NCBI RefSeq assembly: GCF_018130385.1
Contig: NZ_JAFCLU010000003.1
Location: 186,001 to 250,000 of the forward strand
Source: Bradyrhizobium sp. AUGA SZCCT0283
Lineage (GTDB): Bacteria; Pseudomonadota; Alphaproteobacteria; Rhizobiales; Xanthobacteraceae
Length of the DNA stretch: 64,000 nucleotides
Reading direction: 5' to 3'
The translations under genes were made by a program, and so were the position numbers. Shown here in pieces: positions 55,085 through 64,000 of this stretch; positions within the stretch are counted from its first letter, which is position 1; the number at the start of each line of letters is the position of its first letter. The notes below the pieces were generated by a model. The model searched no databases and was not told the DNA's origin. It was given only the letters and a program-made list of their open reading frames with translations.

Positions 55085-55891
55085 TCAGCCGGAGATCGCC
55101 GCGATGTACCGCCGGACGGACATCTCGAACGCCGCCTTTGCATTGTCGGCGACGTTGCGGCCCCACCATGCGCCGTAGATGCGGTCGAAGGCCAGCGGCT
55201 CGACCGCAGCCCAGATATGGCGCACCGCCGCGGCGTTGAGTGGAATGTAGTTCGGAAAACTGTACATGAAGCTGAGAGAGCGGCGGTCCATCGCCACCAT
55301 CGCGACATCGCCGGTCAGCAATGCGCCCCTGCCCTCCGCGCCCGCGCGCCAATGCAGGATCGTGCCGCCGGCAAAATGTCCGCCGGTCCGCACCAGAAGG
55401 ATATCGTCCGATATCCGATGGCTGTCGCCGGTCCATGACACGATCGCCGGATGCGGCCGTGTGACAAAGGCGCGGTCGTCGCCGTGCAGATAGACCGGCA
55501 CGCCGCCGAACGCCTCGCTCCAGTCGGCGACCGCGCCATAGTAATGCGGGTGCGAGACGGCGATCGCCTTCAGGCCGCCGAGCGAGCGGACGTAGTCGAT
55601 GGCTTCGCCGGTGGCCAACGGCACACAGTCCCACATCACGCAGCCATCGGCCTCGGGCACCAGAAGCGCGCGCTGCCCGATCGCAAAACCCGGCTCGACG
55701 GCGATGCCGGGAATGCCGAGATCGTCGCGCCAGACGAGCTTGTGACGCTTCGCCAGTTCCTCGCGCGTCAGCCACACCTGGCCCTTCCAGTTCACATATT
55801 GCCGCTCATCCTCGCAGACGGGGCACGCCTGCGGCGGCTCGGCATTTTCGGGAAACTGGGCCCCACATTGTTCGCAGGTCCATAGCGGCAT
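55085..55891 (-). CDS. Zinc-ribbon/metallo-beta-lactamase-fold protein with atypical metal site
   Basis: This 268-residue protein has an N-terminal rubredoxin-like zinc ribbon (Cys6, Cys9, Cys23, Cys26: CEQCG, CPVCEDE) and a metallo-beta-lactamase-like fold. The usual HxHxDH is replaced by HPHYYGA (His114, His116), so two metal ligands are missing. TGDVAMV and the C-terminal YGAWWGRNV resemble the fold's later motifs. I chose ATG 55891, with GGGAG 8 nt upstream; ATG 55906 adds five residues. It is last in the amine-oxidase operon, 71 bp after the GGT-like gene. Confidence 0.82.
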   Translation of the reverse strand: MPLWTCEQCGAQFPENAEPPQACPVCEDERQYVNWKGQVWLTREELAKRHKLVWRDDLGIPGIAVEPGFAIGQRALLVPEADGCVMWDCVPLATGEAIDYVRSLGGLKAIAVSHPHYYGAVADWSEAFGGVPVYLHGDDRAFVTRPHPAIVSWTGDSHRISDDILLVRTGGHFAGGTILHWRAGAEGRGALLTGDVAMVAMDRRSLSFMYSFPNYIPLNAAAVRHIWAAVEPLAFDRIYGAWWGRNVADNAKAAFEMSVRRYIAAISG

Positions 55892-55962
55892 CGGCGTCAC
55901 TCCCATCCAAAGGATTGGTAGCGCAAAATGGAAAGGCGAGCCAATGCCGGGATGACGAGCTG

Positions 55963-57585
55963 CTAATACCCGATCGCCGCGCCATCGCTGCGCGGGTCGG
56001 AACCGCCGCTCAACGTGCCGTTCCGCCGGTCGATCGTGATGCCGTGCGCGTGACCGGCCATTTCGTTCCAGGCGTCCCAACGATTGATGCTGTGGCCGCG
56101 TCGTGCGAGCGCATCGATCGTAGCTTCGGCAAAGCGGCTCTCGATGTGCAGCGTGTCGCGTCCCTCGCCGAGCGCGAAGCGGCCGGAAAGGAACCGCGGC
56201 ATTTCGATCGCCTCCTGGATGTCGAGACCGAAATCGATCATCGCCGAATAGAGCTGCAGCTGGATTTGCGGCTGGCCATCCGCGCCCATGCAGCCGAGCA
56301 CGCTCCAGAGCTTGCCGTCGCGTTTGGCCATCGAGGCAATCAGCGTATGCAGCGGGATCTTGCCCGGCTCGAGGCGATTGGGATGGTTGCGATCCAGCGA
56401 GAAATAGGCGCCGCGATTTTGCAGGATGACGCCGGTGTTTCCCGCAACCACGCAGGAGCCGAATGCGCCATACAGGCTTTGAATCAGCGACGCCGCATTG
56501 CCGTCGCGATCGACGGCGGCGACATAGACCGTATCGCCGGACAGGCTGCCGAAAGACGGCACCATGTCCCATTTCAGCGCCGACCTGGCATCGATCAGCC
56601 GGCCGCGCTCGGCCGCATATTGCTTCGATATCAGCCGCCCGACCGGCACATCGGCAAACGAGGGATCGGCCAGCACCTGGTCGCGGTCGTGATAGGCGAT
56701 CTGCTTGGCCTGTACCAGGAGATGCACATGATCGGGCCCAAGAAAGTCCTTACGGTGCAGTTCATGCGGCTCGACGAGGTTGAGCATTTCGAGCACGGCA
56801 AAGCCCTGCGTCGGCGGGGGCGTATTGAAGACCGTGACGTCGCGGTAGCGGCCGACAAGCGGCTCGCCCCAGACGGCCTTTTGCCGGCTGAAGTCGGCGA
56901 GCCGAAACAGGCCGGCGTTTTCCTCCGAGAAGCGCGCCATCTCGGCGGCGACCGGCCCCTGGTAAAAGCCGCGCCACCCGTCATCCGCGATCGATTGCAG
57001 CGTGCGCGCCAGGTTGGCGTTGGTGAGCCTTTCGCCGGGCGGTGCGGGCGCGCTTCCCGGAAAAAATAGCGCGGCGGCTTCGCGATCCCGCAGGAGATCA
57101 TCGCGCATGATCTCGATGAAGCTAGCAATGCGGCCGGTGACCGGAAAGCCGTCGCGCGCGTAGCCGATGGCGCTTTCCAGCACACGCCGCAGCGGCAGCC
57201 GCCCATGGACGCCATGCGCCTCGATCCAGCTCGCCACCGCGCCCGGCACCGTCAGCGTCGCCGGCACGATGCCCCGAAGCGGGATCTCATTCAGCCCGCG
57301 CGCTTCGAGCGCGGGCAGCGTGGCGCCCTCCGCCGCCTTGCCGCCGCCATTGAGGTAGCGGATCTCGCCGCTCGCGCCGTCGTGAATGAGCCAGAACGCA
57401 TCGCCGCCGAGACCGGTCATGTGCGGATAGACCACCGCGAGCACCGCGCTGGTCGCGATCGCCGCATCGATGGCAGAGCCCCCGGCCCGAAGCGCATCTA
57501 CGCCGGCCGCGGAGGCGAGCGAATGCGGCGACGTTACCATGCCGTTTGAGGCCAGCGTGACCGGCCGGCCGGTACGAATGTCCAA
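55963..57585 (-). CDS. Gamma-glutamyltransferase-family enzyme
   Basis: This 540-residue Ntn-hydrolase proenzyme belongs to a family that cleaves gamma-glutamyl or acyl amide bonds. The self-processing nucleophile is Thr352 in SGDTVYVAAVDRDGNAASLIQS (shown in part). The N-terminal GGSAIDAAIATSAVLAVVYPHMTGLGGDAFW is typical of the large subunit, split here by its family motifs. There is no signal peptide, unlike secreted GGT. The start is TTG 57585 with a GGGAGG box. It lies 19 bp after the TRAP binding-protein gene and downstream of an amine oxidase, so a glutamylated amine is a possible substrate. Confidence 0.9.
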   Translation of the reverse strand: MDIRTGRPVTLASNGMVTSPHSLASAAGVDALRAGGSAIDAAIATSAVLAVVYPHMTGLGGDAFWLIHDGASGEIRYLNGGGKAAEGATLPALEARGLNEIPLRGIVPATLTVPGAVASWIEAHGVHGRLPLRRVLESAIGYARDGFPVTGRIASFIEIMRDDLLRDREAAALFFPGSAPAPPGERLTNANLARTLQSIADDGWRGFYQGPVAAEMARFSEENAGLFRLADFSRQKAVWGEPLVGRYRDVTVFNTPPPTQGFAVLEMLNLVEPHELHRKDFLGPDHVHLLVQAKQIAYHDRDQVLADPSFADVPVGRLISKQYAAERGRLIDARSALKWDMVPSFGSLSGDTVYVAAVDRDGNAASLIQSLYGAFGSCVVAGNTGVILQNRGAYFSLDRNHPNRLEPGKIPLHTLIASMAKRDGKLWSVLGCMGADGQPQIQLQLYSAMIDFGLDIQEAIEMPRFLSGRFALGEGRDTLHIESRFAEATIDALARRGHSINRWDAWNEMAGHAHGITIDRRNGTLSGGSDPRSDGAAIGY

Positions 57586-57604
57586 TTCAACCTCCCGAAT
57601 CTGC

Positions 57605-58690
57605 TCAGGCGCGGATTCGCCTGATCATGTAATTGTCGTATGTGGCCTCGCAGACCTGATGCCACTGGTACTGTTCGTTCCGGAATGCGATCGTCGATTC
57701 GTACAGCGCCTTGAATTTTGCGTTCTTTGCCGAGACCTCGGCAAACAGCTCGTTGGTCGCCCTGAACGATGCATCGAGGATGTCGGTCGAGAACGGCCTC
57801 AATTGGGCGCCGGCCGCAACCAGCCGCTTGATGGCCGACGCGTTGCGGGCATCATATTTGGCCGTCAGGTCGGCCGCGACCTGGCCTGCCGCAATCGTCA
57901 CCATGCTCTGATAGAGTTTTGGCAGCTCGGCCCATTTCGCGCTGTTGATGTAGAGGAAGCCGTTGGCGCAGCCTTCCCACCAGCCAGGATAGTAGTAATA
58001 GGGCGCGACCTTGAGGAAGCCGAGCTTCTCGTCATCATAGGGACCGATCCACTCGGCGGCGTCGATCGTGCCCTTTTCGAGCGCGGGATAGATGTCGCCC
58101 GGTGGAATCTGCTGCGGCACGACGCCGAGCCGGCTCAACACCTGCCCCGCCACGCCGCCGACCCGGAATTTGAGACCCTTCATGTCGTCGAGCGTCTTGA
58201 TCTCCTTGCGGAACCATCCGCCCATCTGCGCGGTCGTGTTGCCGAACGGGATGCCTACAATGCCGAACGTGCCGTAGAGCTCGTTGAGCATGTCGAGGCC
58301 GCCGCCATAGGCGAGCCAGGCGTTCATCTGTCGCGTATTGAGGCCGAACGGAACGGCGGTGCCGAACGCGAAGGCAAGGTCCTTGCCGATGTAGTAATAG
58401 GAGGCGCTGTTGCCCATCTCCACGGTGTTGTTCGCCACCGCATCGAAGACCTGGAACGCCGGCACGATCTCGCCCGGACCGAACACGCCGATCTGGAATT
58501 TCTGGTCCGACAGGTCGGCGATCGCCTTCGCGAACATCTCGCAGGCGCCGTACAGCGTATCGAGGCTCTTGGGGAAGGATGTGGTGAGACGCCAGCGCAA
58601 GGCCGGCGCGGATTGCGCGATTGCGGGGGCGGCGACGGCGGTCGAGGCGACAGCAGCACCGGCTGCCTTGAGGAGCTTCCTGCGATTCAT
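57605..58690 (-). CDS. TRAP transporter substrate-binding protein (DctP type)
   Basis: This 361-residue periplasmic binding protein has a Tat-type signal (NRRKLLKAAGAAVASTAVAA). The mature protein has LRWRLTTSFPKSLDTLYGA and the TRAP hallmarks KGLKFRVGGVAGQVLSRLG (Arg near residue 176 for carboxylate binding) and TIDAAEWIGPYDDEKLGF. AAGGAGA precedes ATG 58690. The membrane subunits DctQ and DctM are not in the window, so this is an orphan binding protein. It lies 46 bp after the amine oxidase gene. Confidence 0.92.
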   Translation of the reverse strand: MNRRKLLKAAGAAVASTAVAAPAIAQSAPALRWRLTTSFPKSLDTLYGACEMFAKAIADLSDQKFQIGVFGPGEIVPAFQVFDAVANNTVEMGNSASYYYIGKDLAFAFGTAVPFGLNTRQMNAWLAYGGGLDMLNELYGTFGIVGIPFGNTTAQMGGWFRKEIKTLDDMKGLKFRVGGVAGQVLSRLGVVPQQIPPGDIYPALEKGTIDAAEWIGPYDDEKLGFLKVAPYYYYPGWWEGCANGFLYINSAKWAELPKLYQSMVTIAAGQVAADLTAKYDARNASAIKRLVAAGAQLRPFSTDILDASFRATNELFAEVSAKNAKFKALYESTIAFRNEQYQWHQVCEATYDNYMIRRIRA

Positions 58691-58736
58691 GGTCAGTCTC
58701 CTTGCTTGGTGAAATGAAAGGCGAACCCGCGAACCG

Positions 58737-60713
58737 TCAGCCGCAGCATGAATCCTTGTCGCGGTTGTCCCGGCTCGCACTGTTTCGGCCGGGCGGCAGG
58801 TCCATCGCCGGATTCTCGGCAAAGAAGCCGTTCGGCTTCAGCGTGAAGCCGACATATTCGACCGGCATCACCGGGAAGTCTTCCGGACGGCAGACATGCG
58901 TCGCCCCGAAACTGTGCCAGACTACGATATCCTGGTTTTCGATCGACCGGTTTTTCGCGACATATTTCGGCAAACCGTCGCCGCCGGCATGCTGGTTTGG
59001 AAACTCGCCGCTGGCATAGCGTTCGTCGGGGGCGTAGCGCGTCACCCAGATGTGCTTGGTCGCAAAACCGCCGCGCTCGGTCATGTAGCAACCCCGCTGC
59101 GCAAGCATCACGGGCGAAGCGTGTGCCAGGAGTTTGTAGGCCGTCGCGCCGCCGACGCTGTTCTTTTGATTGGGATTGGTGATCTTCCAGTACCGCCCGG
59201 TCCGCCCGTCGGCCTCGCGGACCGCGTCGCGCTCGCGCGAGAGCACCCGCGACGTGGTGTCGAACACGTTGCCGTACGGATTGTCTGTTCCCCACGGCCG
59301 TGGCCGGAATTCGTGCTCCGTCACCGTATTGCCCTCGCCGTCCAGCATCATGTGCAGGCGGGCATTGAAGAAATGCTGGTGGGTCGGACCGCCGAGATCT
59401 TCGGCAACCATGCCGCCCCACGGATACGGCTTGCCCGGCGCGATCGCCGCGGTCTGGATGATGCCGGTGAGCTTGACTTCGAGCTGGATCGTGCCGTCCT
59501 GGTAGAAGTACCAGAAGAAGCCGTAGTCGTAGTTTCCGACGGTGGTAAAGAAAGAAATCACCAAGCGCCGTGACCGCCGCACCTCAAAGGTCTCGTTGCG
59601 GAATTCGTAGTGCTTCCAGAGGATGCCGTAGTCCTCTTCGTGCAGGCAGATCGCGTTCTTCATGACGGCCGGCTTGCCGTAATCGTCGGCGACCTCCACG
59701 TCGAAGTAATGAATGTGACCGAGACAGTCGCAGCCCAGTTCGAGGGCGTTGGCGAGCTTGCCGAGCCCGTACTCGCCGGCATCGAACGCGCATTTCCAGA
59801 AATGGTTGGCGGTCGGATCGGCATAGGGAACGATCATGTCGGTGACGCTGGCCCGGTAGATGATCGGCCGCTCGCGCCCGCCATCACGGAAGGCGATCTG
59901 GTGCAGCACGAGGCCCTCGCGCGCGGTCCAGCCGACGCGGAACGACCAGTTCTGCCAATCAACCTTCCATCCATCGACCGTAAAGCTCGGGCCGTCCTTC
60001 TGCACGACATCGAGCGGCTTCACGTCGTTGCGCGTCCGCGGGATCGATGCCCGGTCGTAGTTGCGCGATTTCTTCGGAATCGGAATGATGTCGGGCTCGT
60101 CGACCAGATGCACGATCCTGTTCTCGATCAGGTCGACCAGCGCGACCACGCCTTCGATCGGGTGCGCGTAGCCATTGTCCTTGAGGTCCTTGCGCCAGTA
60201 GGACACCGCACTGACCAGCCTGCGGCCCTTCTCCACCTCGCGGTCGAAATATCCGGCCGAAAACGGGTCGACCTGAACCAGTTCGATATCCTTGTCATAA
60301 AGGCCGCGCCGCTTCATGGCGCGCCGCCAGTCCGCGTCGGCCTTGACGATGTCGCCGACCTTGAACACCTCCTCGATCGTGATCGGCGGCTGGCCGTAGG
60401 GATGGGCCTTGGTCGAATACTCGCGCCACGCCGTGACGCGTTTCGAATCGAGATCTACCGTCGCGACATGCGTCGCGCCGGTCTTGCTGTCGAACAGGGT
60501 GACGGCCGCCCGCCTTGGAAGAGCGGCGGCCGGCTTCCATCCGAGGACATCGGGCTTGGCCGGCTCTTCGAGTTGCACGTGCGTAAATCGCGCGTGCGGG
60601 CCGAGCCGCTTTTCGTTCCGCAATATTTCGGACGCCAGCGCGACTTCGGTCTCGCTGAGCGGGTCGAGCGGATGACCGGCATTCCTGCCGGCAGACTGGT
60701 TTGTGCGCACCAT
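58737..60713 (-). CDS. Copper-containing primary-amine oxidase
   Basis: This 658-residue enzyme oxidises primary amines to aldehydes with release of ammonia and peroxide. The cofactor topaquinone is made from Tyr395 in NYDYGFFW. The catalytic base is Asp311 (FDAGEYG). Copper ligands are His445 and His447 (THQHFF) and a third His in TKHIWVT. Length is normal. There is no signal peptide, so it may be cytoplasmic as in Arthrobacter. It is divergent from an AraC regulator and leads a four-gene operon. The substrate amine is not known. Confidence 0.95.
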   Translation of the reverse strand: MVRTNQSAGRNAGHPLDPLSETEVALASEILRNEKRLGPHARFTHVQLEEPAKPDVLGWKPAAALPRRAAVTLFDSKTGATHVATVDLDSKRVTAWREYSTKAHPYGQPPITIEEVFKVGDIVKADADWRRAMKRRGLYDKDIELVQVDPFSAGYFDREVEKGRRLVSAVSYWRKDLKDNGYAHPIEGVVALVDLIENRIVHLVDEPDIIPIPKKSRNYDRASIPRTRNDVKPLDVVQKDGPSFTVDGWKVDWQNWSFRVGWTAREGLVLHQIAFRDGGRERPIIYRASVTDMIVPYADPTANHFWKCAFDAGEYGLGKLANALELGCDCLGHIHYFDVEVADDYGKPAVMKNAICLHEEDYGILWKHYEFRNETFEVRRSRRLVISFFTTVGNYDYGFFWYFYQDGTIQLEVKLTGIIQTAAIAPGKPYPWGGMVAEDLGGPTHQHFFNARLHMMLDGEGNTVTEHEFRPRPWGTDNPYGNVFDTTSRVLSRERDAVREADGRTGRYWKITNPNQKNSVGGATAYKLLAHASPVMLAQRGCYMTERGGFATKHIWVTRYAPDERYASGEFPNQHAGGDGLPKYVAKNRSIENQDIVVWHSFGATHVCRPEDFPVMPVEYVGFTLKPNGFFAENPAMDLPPGRNSASRDNRDKDSCCG

Positions 60714-60866
60714 ATCGGACCGAATTCTCCAGAATTTGGCCGCAGGCTACGGCGGCCAGCGGCTCCACGTCTTGAATGAACCTGCCACATCCGGCCGGTT
60801 CGCCCTTGCCAGGGCCACCGGTCCCGGGCGACGCTGGGGAACCACCAACCGGATCTTGTTCGCACG

Positions 60867-61832
60867 ATGCCGATCAGCGTCTCCACTGACCCGATCCGCC
60901 CGACCGAGCGCCAGGCCTTCTGGACCGAGGCGATCTGCCGGTCATTCACCAATATTGAGACCAAGCCGCTCGGCTCCACCGTCGTCAGCGGCCATTTCGA
61001 GTTTGTCGAGATCGGTGACGCCAAGCTCGTCCGCTTCGACAGCAGCCCGCAATGCTACACCCGCGACGCCAGGCTCGTGAGCCGGGCCGGCTCCGACGAA
61101 TTCATGTTCGATTTTCAGCGTCGCGGGCACAGCGTCATGGTGCAGGCAGGCAATGAAGCCACGATCAATCCGGGATGCGGCGTGCTGTATGACGCGCGGC
61201 GGCCGTTCGAGGATCGGCTGTTCGGCCCCGAGCAGCGTGTGGAATTGCTGATCGCCACCGTCCCCGCCTCCTCGCTGTTGCGATCCGTCCCCGAAGCGGA
61301 GCGACTATGCGCGAAGCCTATCCCCTTGTCCGGGACGGTTGCGCGCGCGATTGGCGCGCTGGTACGCGACGCGATCTCCGTGCTGGACGCACCGGCAAGA
61401 CAAAGCGAGACTGACATCGTCGCTTATCTGTCGGCAATACTGCGCCTTGCCGCTGGCGCTAGCCATGAGCTCAGCCGCCCGAGCCTGTTCAGGCTGATCG
61501 ATACTTACCTGAGGGCAAACATCGCCACGATCCGGCCGGCGCCGGCGCTTGCCGCCGAGTTCGGCATTTCGGAACGGACTTTTCATCGTATCTTCGCCGA
61601 CCGCGCGACCACGTTCGAACGCCACGTCCTTCATCTGCGGGTCGAGTTGTTCCGGGACCTGCTGCGTCAGCCTTCGCTGGCAAATATTCCGATCGCGAGA
61701 CTTGCGCATCAGTGCGGCTTCGCCGATGCCGCCCATGCCACGCGCACCTTCAAGGACCGATTTGGCGCCACGCCACGGGACTTTCGCGCCAGCCTGCCGG
61801 TGGCGCCGGAGCAGCGAACCGCCTCGGATTAA
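60867..61832 (+). CDS. AraC-family transcriptional regulator
   Basis: This 321-residue regulator has an N-terminal AraC-binding-like domain and a C-terminal double HTH (about 215-310): ALAAEFGISERTFHRIFAD, then IARLAHQCGFADAAHATRTFKDRFGATPRDFR. The layout resembles FeaR, the activator of amine oxidase genes in E. coli. It is divergent from the amine oxidase across 153 bp, so activation by an amine or its product is the simplest model. Its stop overlaps the convergent epimerase gene by 4 bp. Confidence 0.92.
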   Translation: MPISVSTDPIRPTERQAFWTEAICRSFTNIETKPLGSTVVSGHFEFVEIGDAKLVRFDSSPQCYTRDARLVSRAGSDEFMFDFQRRGHSVMVQAGNEATINPGCGVLYDARRPFEDRLFGPEQRVELLIATVPASSLLRSVPEAERLCAKPIPLSGTVARAIGALVRDAISVLDAPARQSETDIVAYLSAILRLAAGASHELSRPSLFRLIDTYLRANIATIRPAPALAAEFGISERTFHRIFADRATTFERHVLHLRVELFRDLLRQPSLANIPIARLAHQCGFADAAHATRTFKDRFGATPRDFRASLPVAPEQRTASD

Positions 61833-62851
61833 GCCTCGCAATAGCTGCGGTACCAGCTCGCGAACCTGTGGACGCCGTCCTCGATCGGGGTCGCCGGGCG
61901 GAAATCCACGTCGCGCACGAGGTCATCGACATCGGCATAGGTCGTCGGCACGTCGCCCGGCTGCATCGGCAGCATTTCCTTGTTGGCCTTGCGCCCGAGT
62001 TCCTGCTCGAGAATATCGAGCACGCGCAGCAATTCCTGCGGCTTGTTGTTGCCGACATTGTAGATCCGCCAGGGGGCGGTGCTCGATCCCGGGTCTGGCG
62101 CTCCGCCCAGCGCGTGTTGCCCGCCCTGCGGCGCGCGATCGATCAGGCGGACCAGCGCTTCCGTCACATCGTCAACATAGGTGAAGTCGCGAAGCATCCT
62201 CCCGCCGTTGAAAAGCTTGACCGGATTGCCGCGGACGATCGCGTCCGCAAACACGAACAGCGCCATGTCGGGGCGATACCACGGGCCGTACACCGTGAAG
62301 AACCGCAAGCCGGTGCACGGGATCCCGTAAAGATGGCTATACGAATGCGCCATCAATTCGTTGGCCTTCTTGCTTGCGGCATAGAGGCTGATCGGATGAT
62401 CGACGTTGTCATGCACCGAGAACGGCAGCTTCCGGTTGGCCCCGTAGACGGACGACGAGGATGCGAACAACAGATGACGGCAGCCATTGTGCCGGCATCC
62501 CTCCAGAATATTGGTGAACCCGACCAGATTGGCGTCGACATAGGCGTGCGGATCTTGAAGCGAATATCGCACGCCCGCCTGCGCGGCCAGATGGATGACG
62601 ACGGGAAACCGATACCGCGCGAACAGCGCCGGCATCGCCACGCGGTCCGCCACATCCAATTTTTCGAACTGAAAGCGCGGGTCGTTGCGAAGGATATCGA
62701 GGCGAGCCGCCTTCAGCCGCGGATCATAGTAGCCATTGAGGTTATCGATCCCGACGACGCGATGGCCGGACTGCAGCAGCCGTTGCGCCACGTGGAATCC
62801 GATGAAGCCCGCGGCCCCCGTTACCAGAATTGCCTGATCCGGCATTGTCAT
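61829..62851 (-). CDS. NAD-dependent nucleotide-sugar epimerase (UDP-glucuronate 4-epimerase-like)
   Basis: This 340-residue short-chain dehydrogenase-type protein has GAAGFIGFHVAQRLL at the N-terminus, the catalytic YAASKKANE with a preceding Ser (FASSSSVYG), and GLRFFTVYGPWYRPDMAL typical of UDP-glucuronate epimerases. It follows a UDP-glucose 6-dehydrogenase gene on the same strand (43 bp), which would supply UDP-glucuronate. Together they would make UDP-galacturonate for surface polysaccharide. Confidence 0.9.
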   Translation of the reverse strand: MTMPDQAILVTGAAGFIGFHVAQRLLQSGHRVVGIDNLNGYYDPRLKAARLDILRNDPRFQFEKLDVADRVAMPALFARYRFPVVIHLAAQAGVRYSLQDPHAYVDANLVGFTNILEGCRHNGCRHLLFASSSSVYGANRKLPFSVHDNVDHPISLYAASKKANELMAHSYSHLYGIPCTGLRFFTVYGPWYRPDMALFVFADAIVRGNPVKLFNGGRMLRDFTYVDDVTEALVRLIDRAPQGGQHALGGAPDPGSSTAPWRIYNVGNNKPQELLRVLDILEQELGRKANKEMLPMQPGDVPTTYADVDDLVRDVDFRPATPIEDGVHRFASWYRSYCEA

Positions 62852-62894
62852 AAGTGCATCCTTAACCAGCCAATGTCATGGCGGCGCATGCCTG

Positions 62895-64000
62895 TCAGTA
62901 CGCCACCGATTTCGGCCGACCAACGCCGCAATACAGAAAGCCGTTCCGCTCCACCTCCTCCGGGGAGTAGATGTTGCGCAGATCGACGATGACGGGGCAG
63001 GCCATGATGGCGGACAACTCCTTCAGATCCAGCGCCCGGAACTGCTCCCATTCCGTGACGATGACGAGCGCGTGGCACCCTTTGGCGCAACGGTAGGCGT
63101 TCTCGCAGAAGGTGACGTTCTCGAACACTTTCTTCGCCTGCTCCATGCCGACCGGATCGAAAACGCGAACCTCGGCGCCCATGTCCTGCAGCGCCGTGAT
63201 CAGCGGAATCGACGGCGCGTCGCGCATATCGTCGGTATCAGGCTTGAAGGTCACGCCGAGGATCGCAATCGACTTCCCCCGCAGATTGCCGCCGAACGCG
63301 TTCGCGACCTTGCGCGCCATCGCCCGCTTGCGCTGATCGTTGACGGCAACCACCGTTTCCACGATTCGCACCGGCGATTCATGGTCCTGGCCGGTCTTGA
63401 TCAGCGCCATCGCATCCTTTGGAAAACAGGATCCGCCGAAGCCCGGGCCCGCGTGCAGGAATTTCTGACCGATCCGGTTGTCGAGACCGATCCCGCGCGC
63501 GACCTCCTGCACATTGGCGCCAACCTTTTCCGCAAGGTCCGCGATCTCGTTGATGAAAGCGATCTTGGTGGCAAGGAAGGAGTTGGCGGCATATTTCGTC
63601 AGCTCCGCGGTGCGACGGTCGGTATAGAGGATCGGCGACGCGTTGAGGTGAAGCGGCCGGTACACCTCGGCCATCACGCCGCGGGCGCGCGCGTCATCCG
63701 TTCCGATCACGATCCGGTCTGGATGCTTGAAGTCGCGGATCGCCGCGCCTTCGCGCAGGAACTCGGGATTCGAGACGACGGCAGCCGCGGCGGTCGGATT
63801 CTCGTCGCGGATGATGCGCTCGACCTCGTCGCCGGTGCCGACCGGAACCGTCGACTTGGTGACCACCACCGCCCGGTCGGGAAGCACGGTCGCGATCTCG
63901 CGTGCCGCAGCGTAAACATAGGAAAGGTCGGCATGGCCGTCGCCGCGGCGCGACGGCGTGCCGACCGCGATGAACACCACTTCCGCTTCGCTGACCGCCG
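62895..64000 (-). CDS. UDP-glucose 6-dehydrogenase, 5' end missing
   Basis: The enzyme oxidises UDP-glucose to UDP-glucuronate with two NAD+. The visible 368 codons include the catalytic Cys in GPGFGGSCFPKDAMALI, NPEFLREGAAI and the C-terminal UDP-binding domain (GVTFKPDTDDMRDAPSIPLI). The frame stays open to base 64000, so the N-terminal Rossmann domain (about 65-75 residues) lies outside the window. It is followed by the epimerase gene. Confidence 0.93.
   Translation of the reverse strand, partial: AVSEAEVVFIAVGTPSRRGDGHADLSYVYAAAREIATVLPDRAVVVTKSTVPVGTGDEVERIIRDENPTAAAAVVSNPEFLREGAAIRDFKHPDRIVIGTDDARARGVMAEVYRPLHLNASPILYTDRRTAELTKYAANSFLATKIAFINEIADLAEKVGANVQEVARGIGLDNRIGQKFLHAGPGFGGSCFPKDAMALIKTGQDHESPVRIVETVVAVNDQRKRAMARKVANAFGGNLRGKSIAILGVTFKPDTDDMRDAPSIPLITALQDMGAEVRVFDPVGMEQAKKVFENVTFCENAYRCAKGCHALVIVTEWEQFRALDLKELSAIMACPVIVDLRNIYSPEEVERNGFLYCGVGRPKSVAY

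Noticed and set aside
55892..56572. Upstream extension of the metallo-beta-lactamase-fold frame
   Set aside because: It overlaps the GGT-like gene in another frame; the zinc-ribbon start at 55891 has a ribosome binding site.

Overview
The window is 64 kb of GC-rich chromosomal DNA from an alphaproteobacterium, most likely Bradyrhizobium or a close relative in the Nitrobacteraceae. The call rests on the mix of gene families (BA14K protein, BBP2-type beta-barrel protein, bacterial homospermidine synthase, a speF-type leader before ornithine decarboxylase), on the codon usage, and on several dispersed palindromic repeats typical of that genus. No rRNA, tRNA, CRISPR, transposase or phage gene was seen. 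Both window edges cut genes: gltB on the left and a UDP-glucose 6-dehydrogenase on the right.

Layout. 1-5342: gltB (missing its 5' end) and gltD, glutamate synthase. 5.5-14.9 kb: BA14K protein, a large outer-membrane barrel, kdsD, a carboxymuconolactone decarboxylase-family protein divergent from an HxlR regulator with a double operator, an SPFH/NfeD pair, hemH, a MAPEG protein, a thioesterase and a Gly-rich exported protein. 14.9-18.8 kb: dcp, a DUF1007 protein and a His-rich NicO nickel/cobalt exporter on one strand. 19.3-23.8 kb: polyamine locus with leader RNA, ornithine decarboxylase, GNAT, small membrane ORF, RidA and homospermidine synthase. 24.3-29.9 kb: intradiol dioxygenase followed by a complete branched-chain-type ABC importer. 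30.5-35.4 kb: a six-gene zinc operon behind a perfect Zur-type palindrome: His-rich membrane peptide, znuC, znuB, znuA, COG0523 GTPase, WD40 protein. 35.4-36.2 kb: a gene-free mosaic of hairpin-rich repeats. 36.2-43.9 kb: small membrane proteins, a split ArsP_1-type permease, crcB, sodB, GNAT, a MATE pump, DUF2147 and DUF3095 proteins. 44-45.9 kb: htpG with an RpoH-like promoter.

45.9-55.1 kb is the most unusual region. A PrtD/HlyD-type type I secretion pair, whose adaptor has a long extra N-terminus, is divergent from a 528-residue protein made of internal repeats with His-rich ends and no RTX motifs. This is followed by a cytochrome b561/ethylbenzene-dehydrogenase-gamma-like fusion and a 2Fe-2S/FAD reductase. 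Together they could form an export-plus-electron-transfer unit; that is inference from gene order.

55.1-64 kb: a probable amine-catabolism operon (copper amine oxidase, TRAP-type binding protein, gamma-glutamyltransferase-like enzyme, atypical metallo-beta-lactamase-fold protein) with a divergent AraC regulator, then two nucleotide-sugar genes (epimerase, UDP-glucose dehydrogenase). Where the longest open frame ran upstream of the homologous protein, the start was moved to a codon with a better ribosome binding site or signal peptide; these choices are stated per gene.
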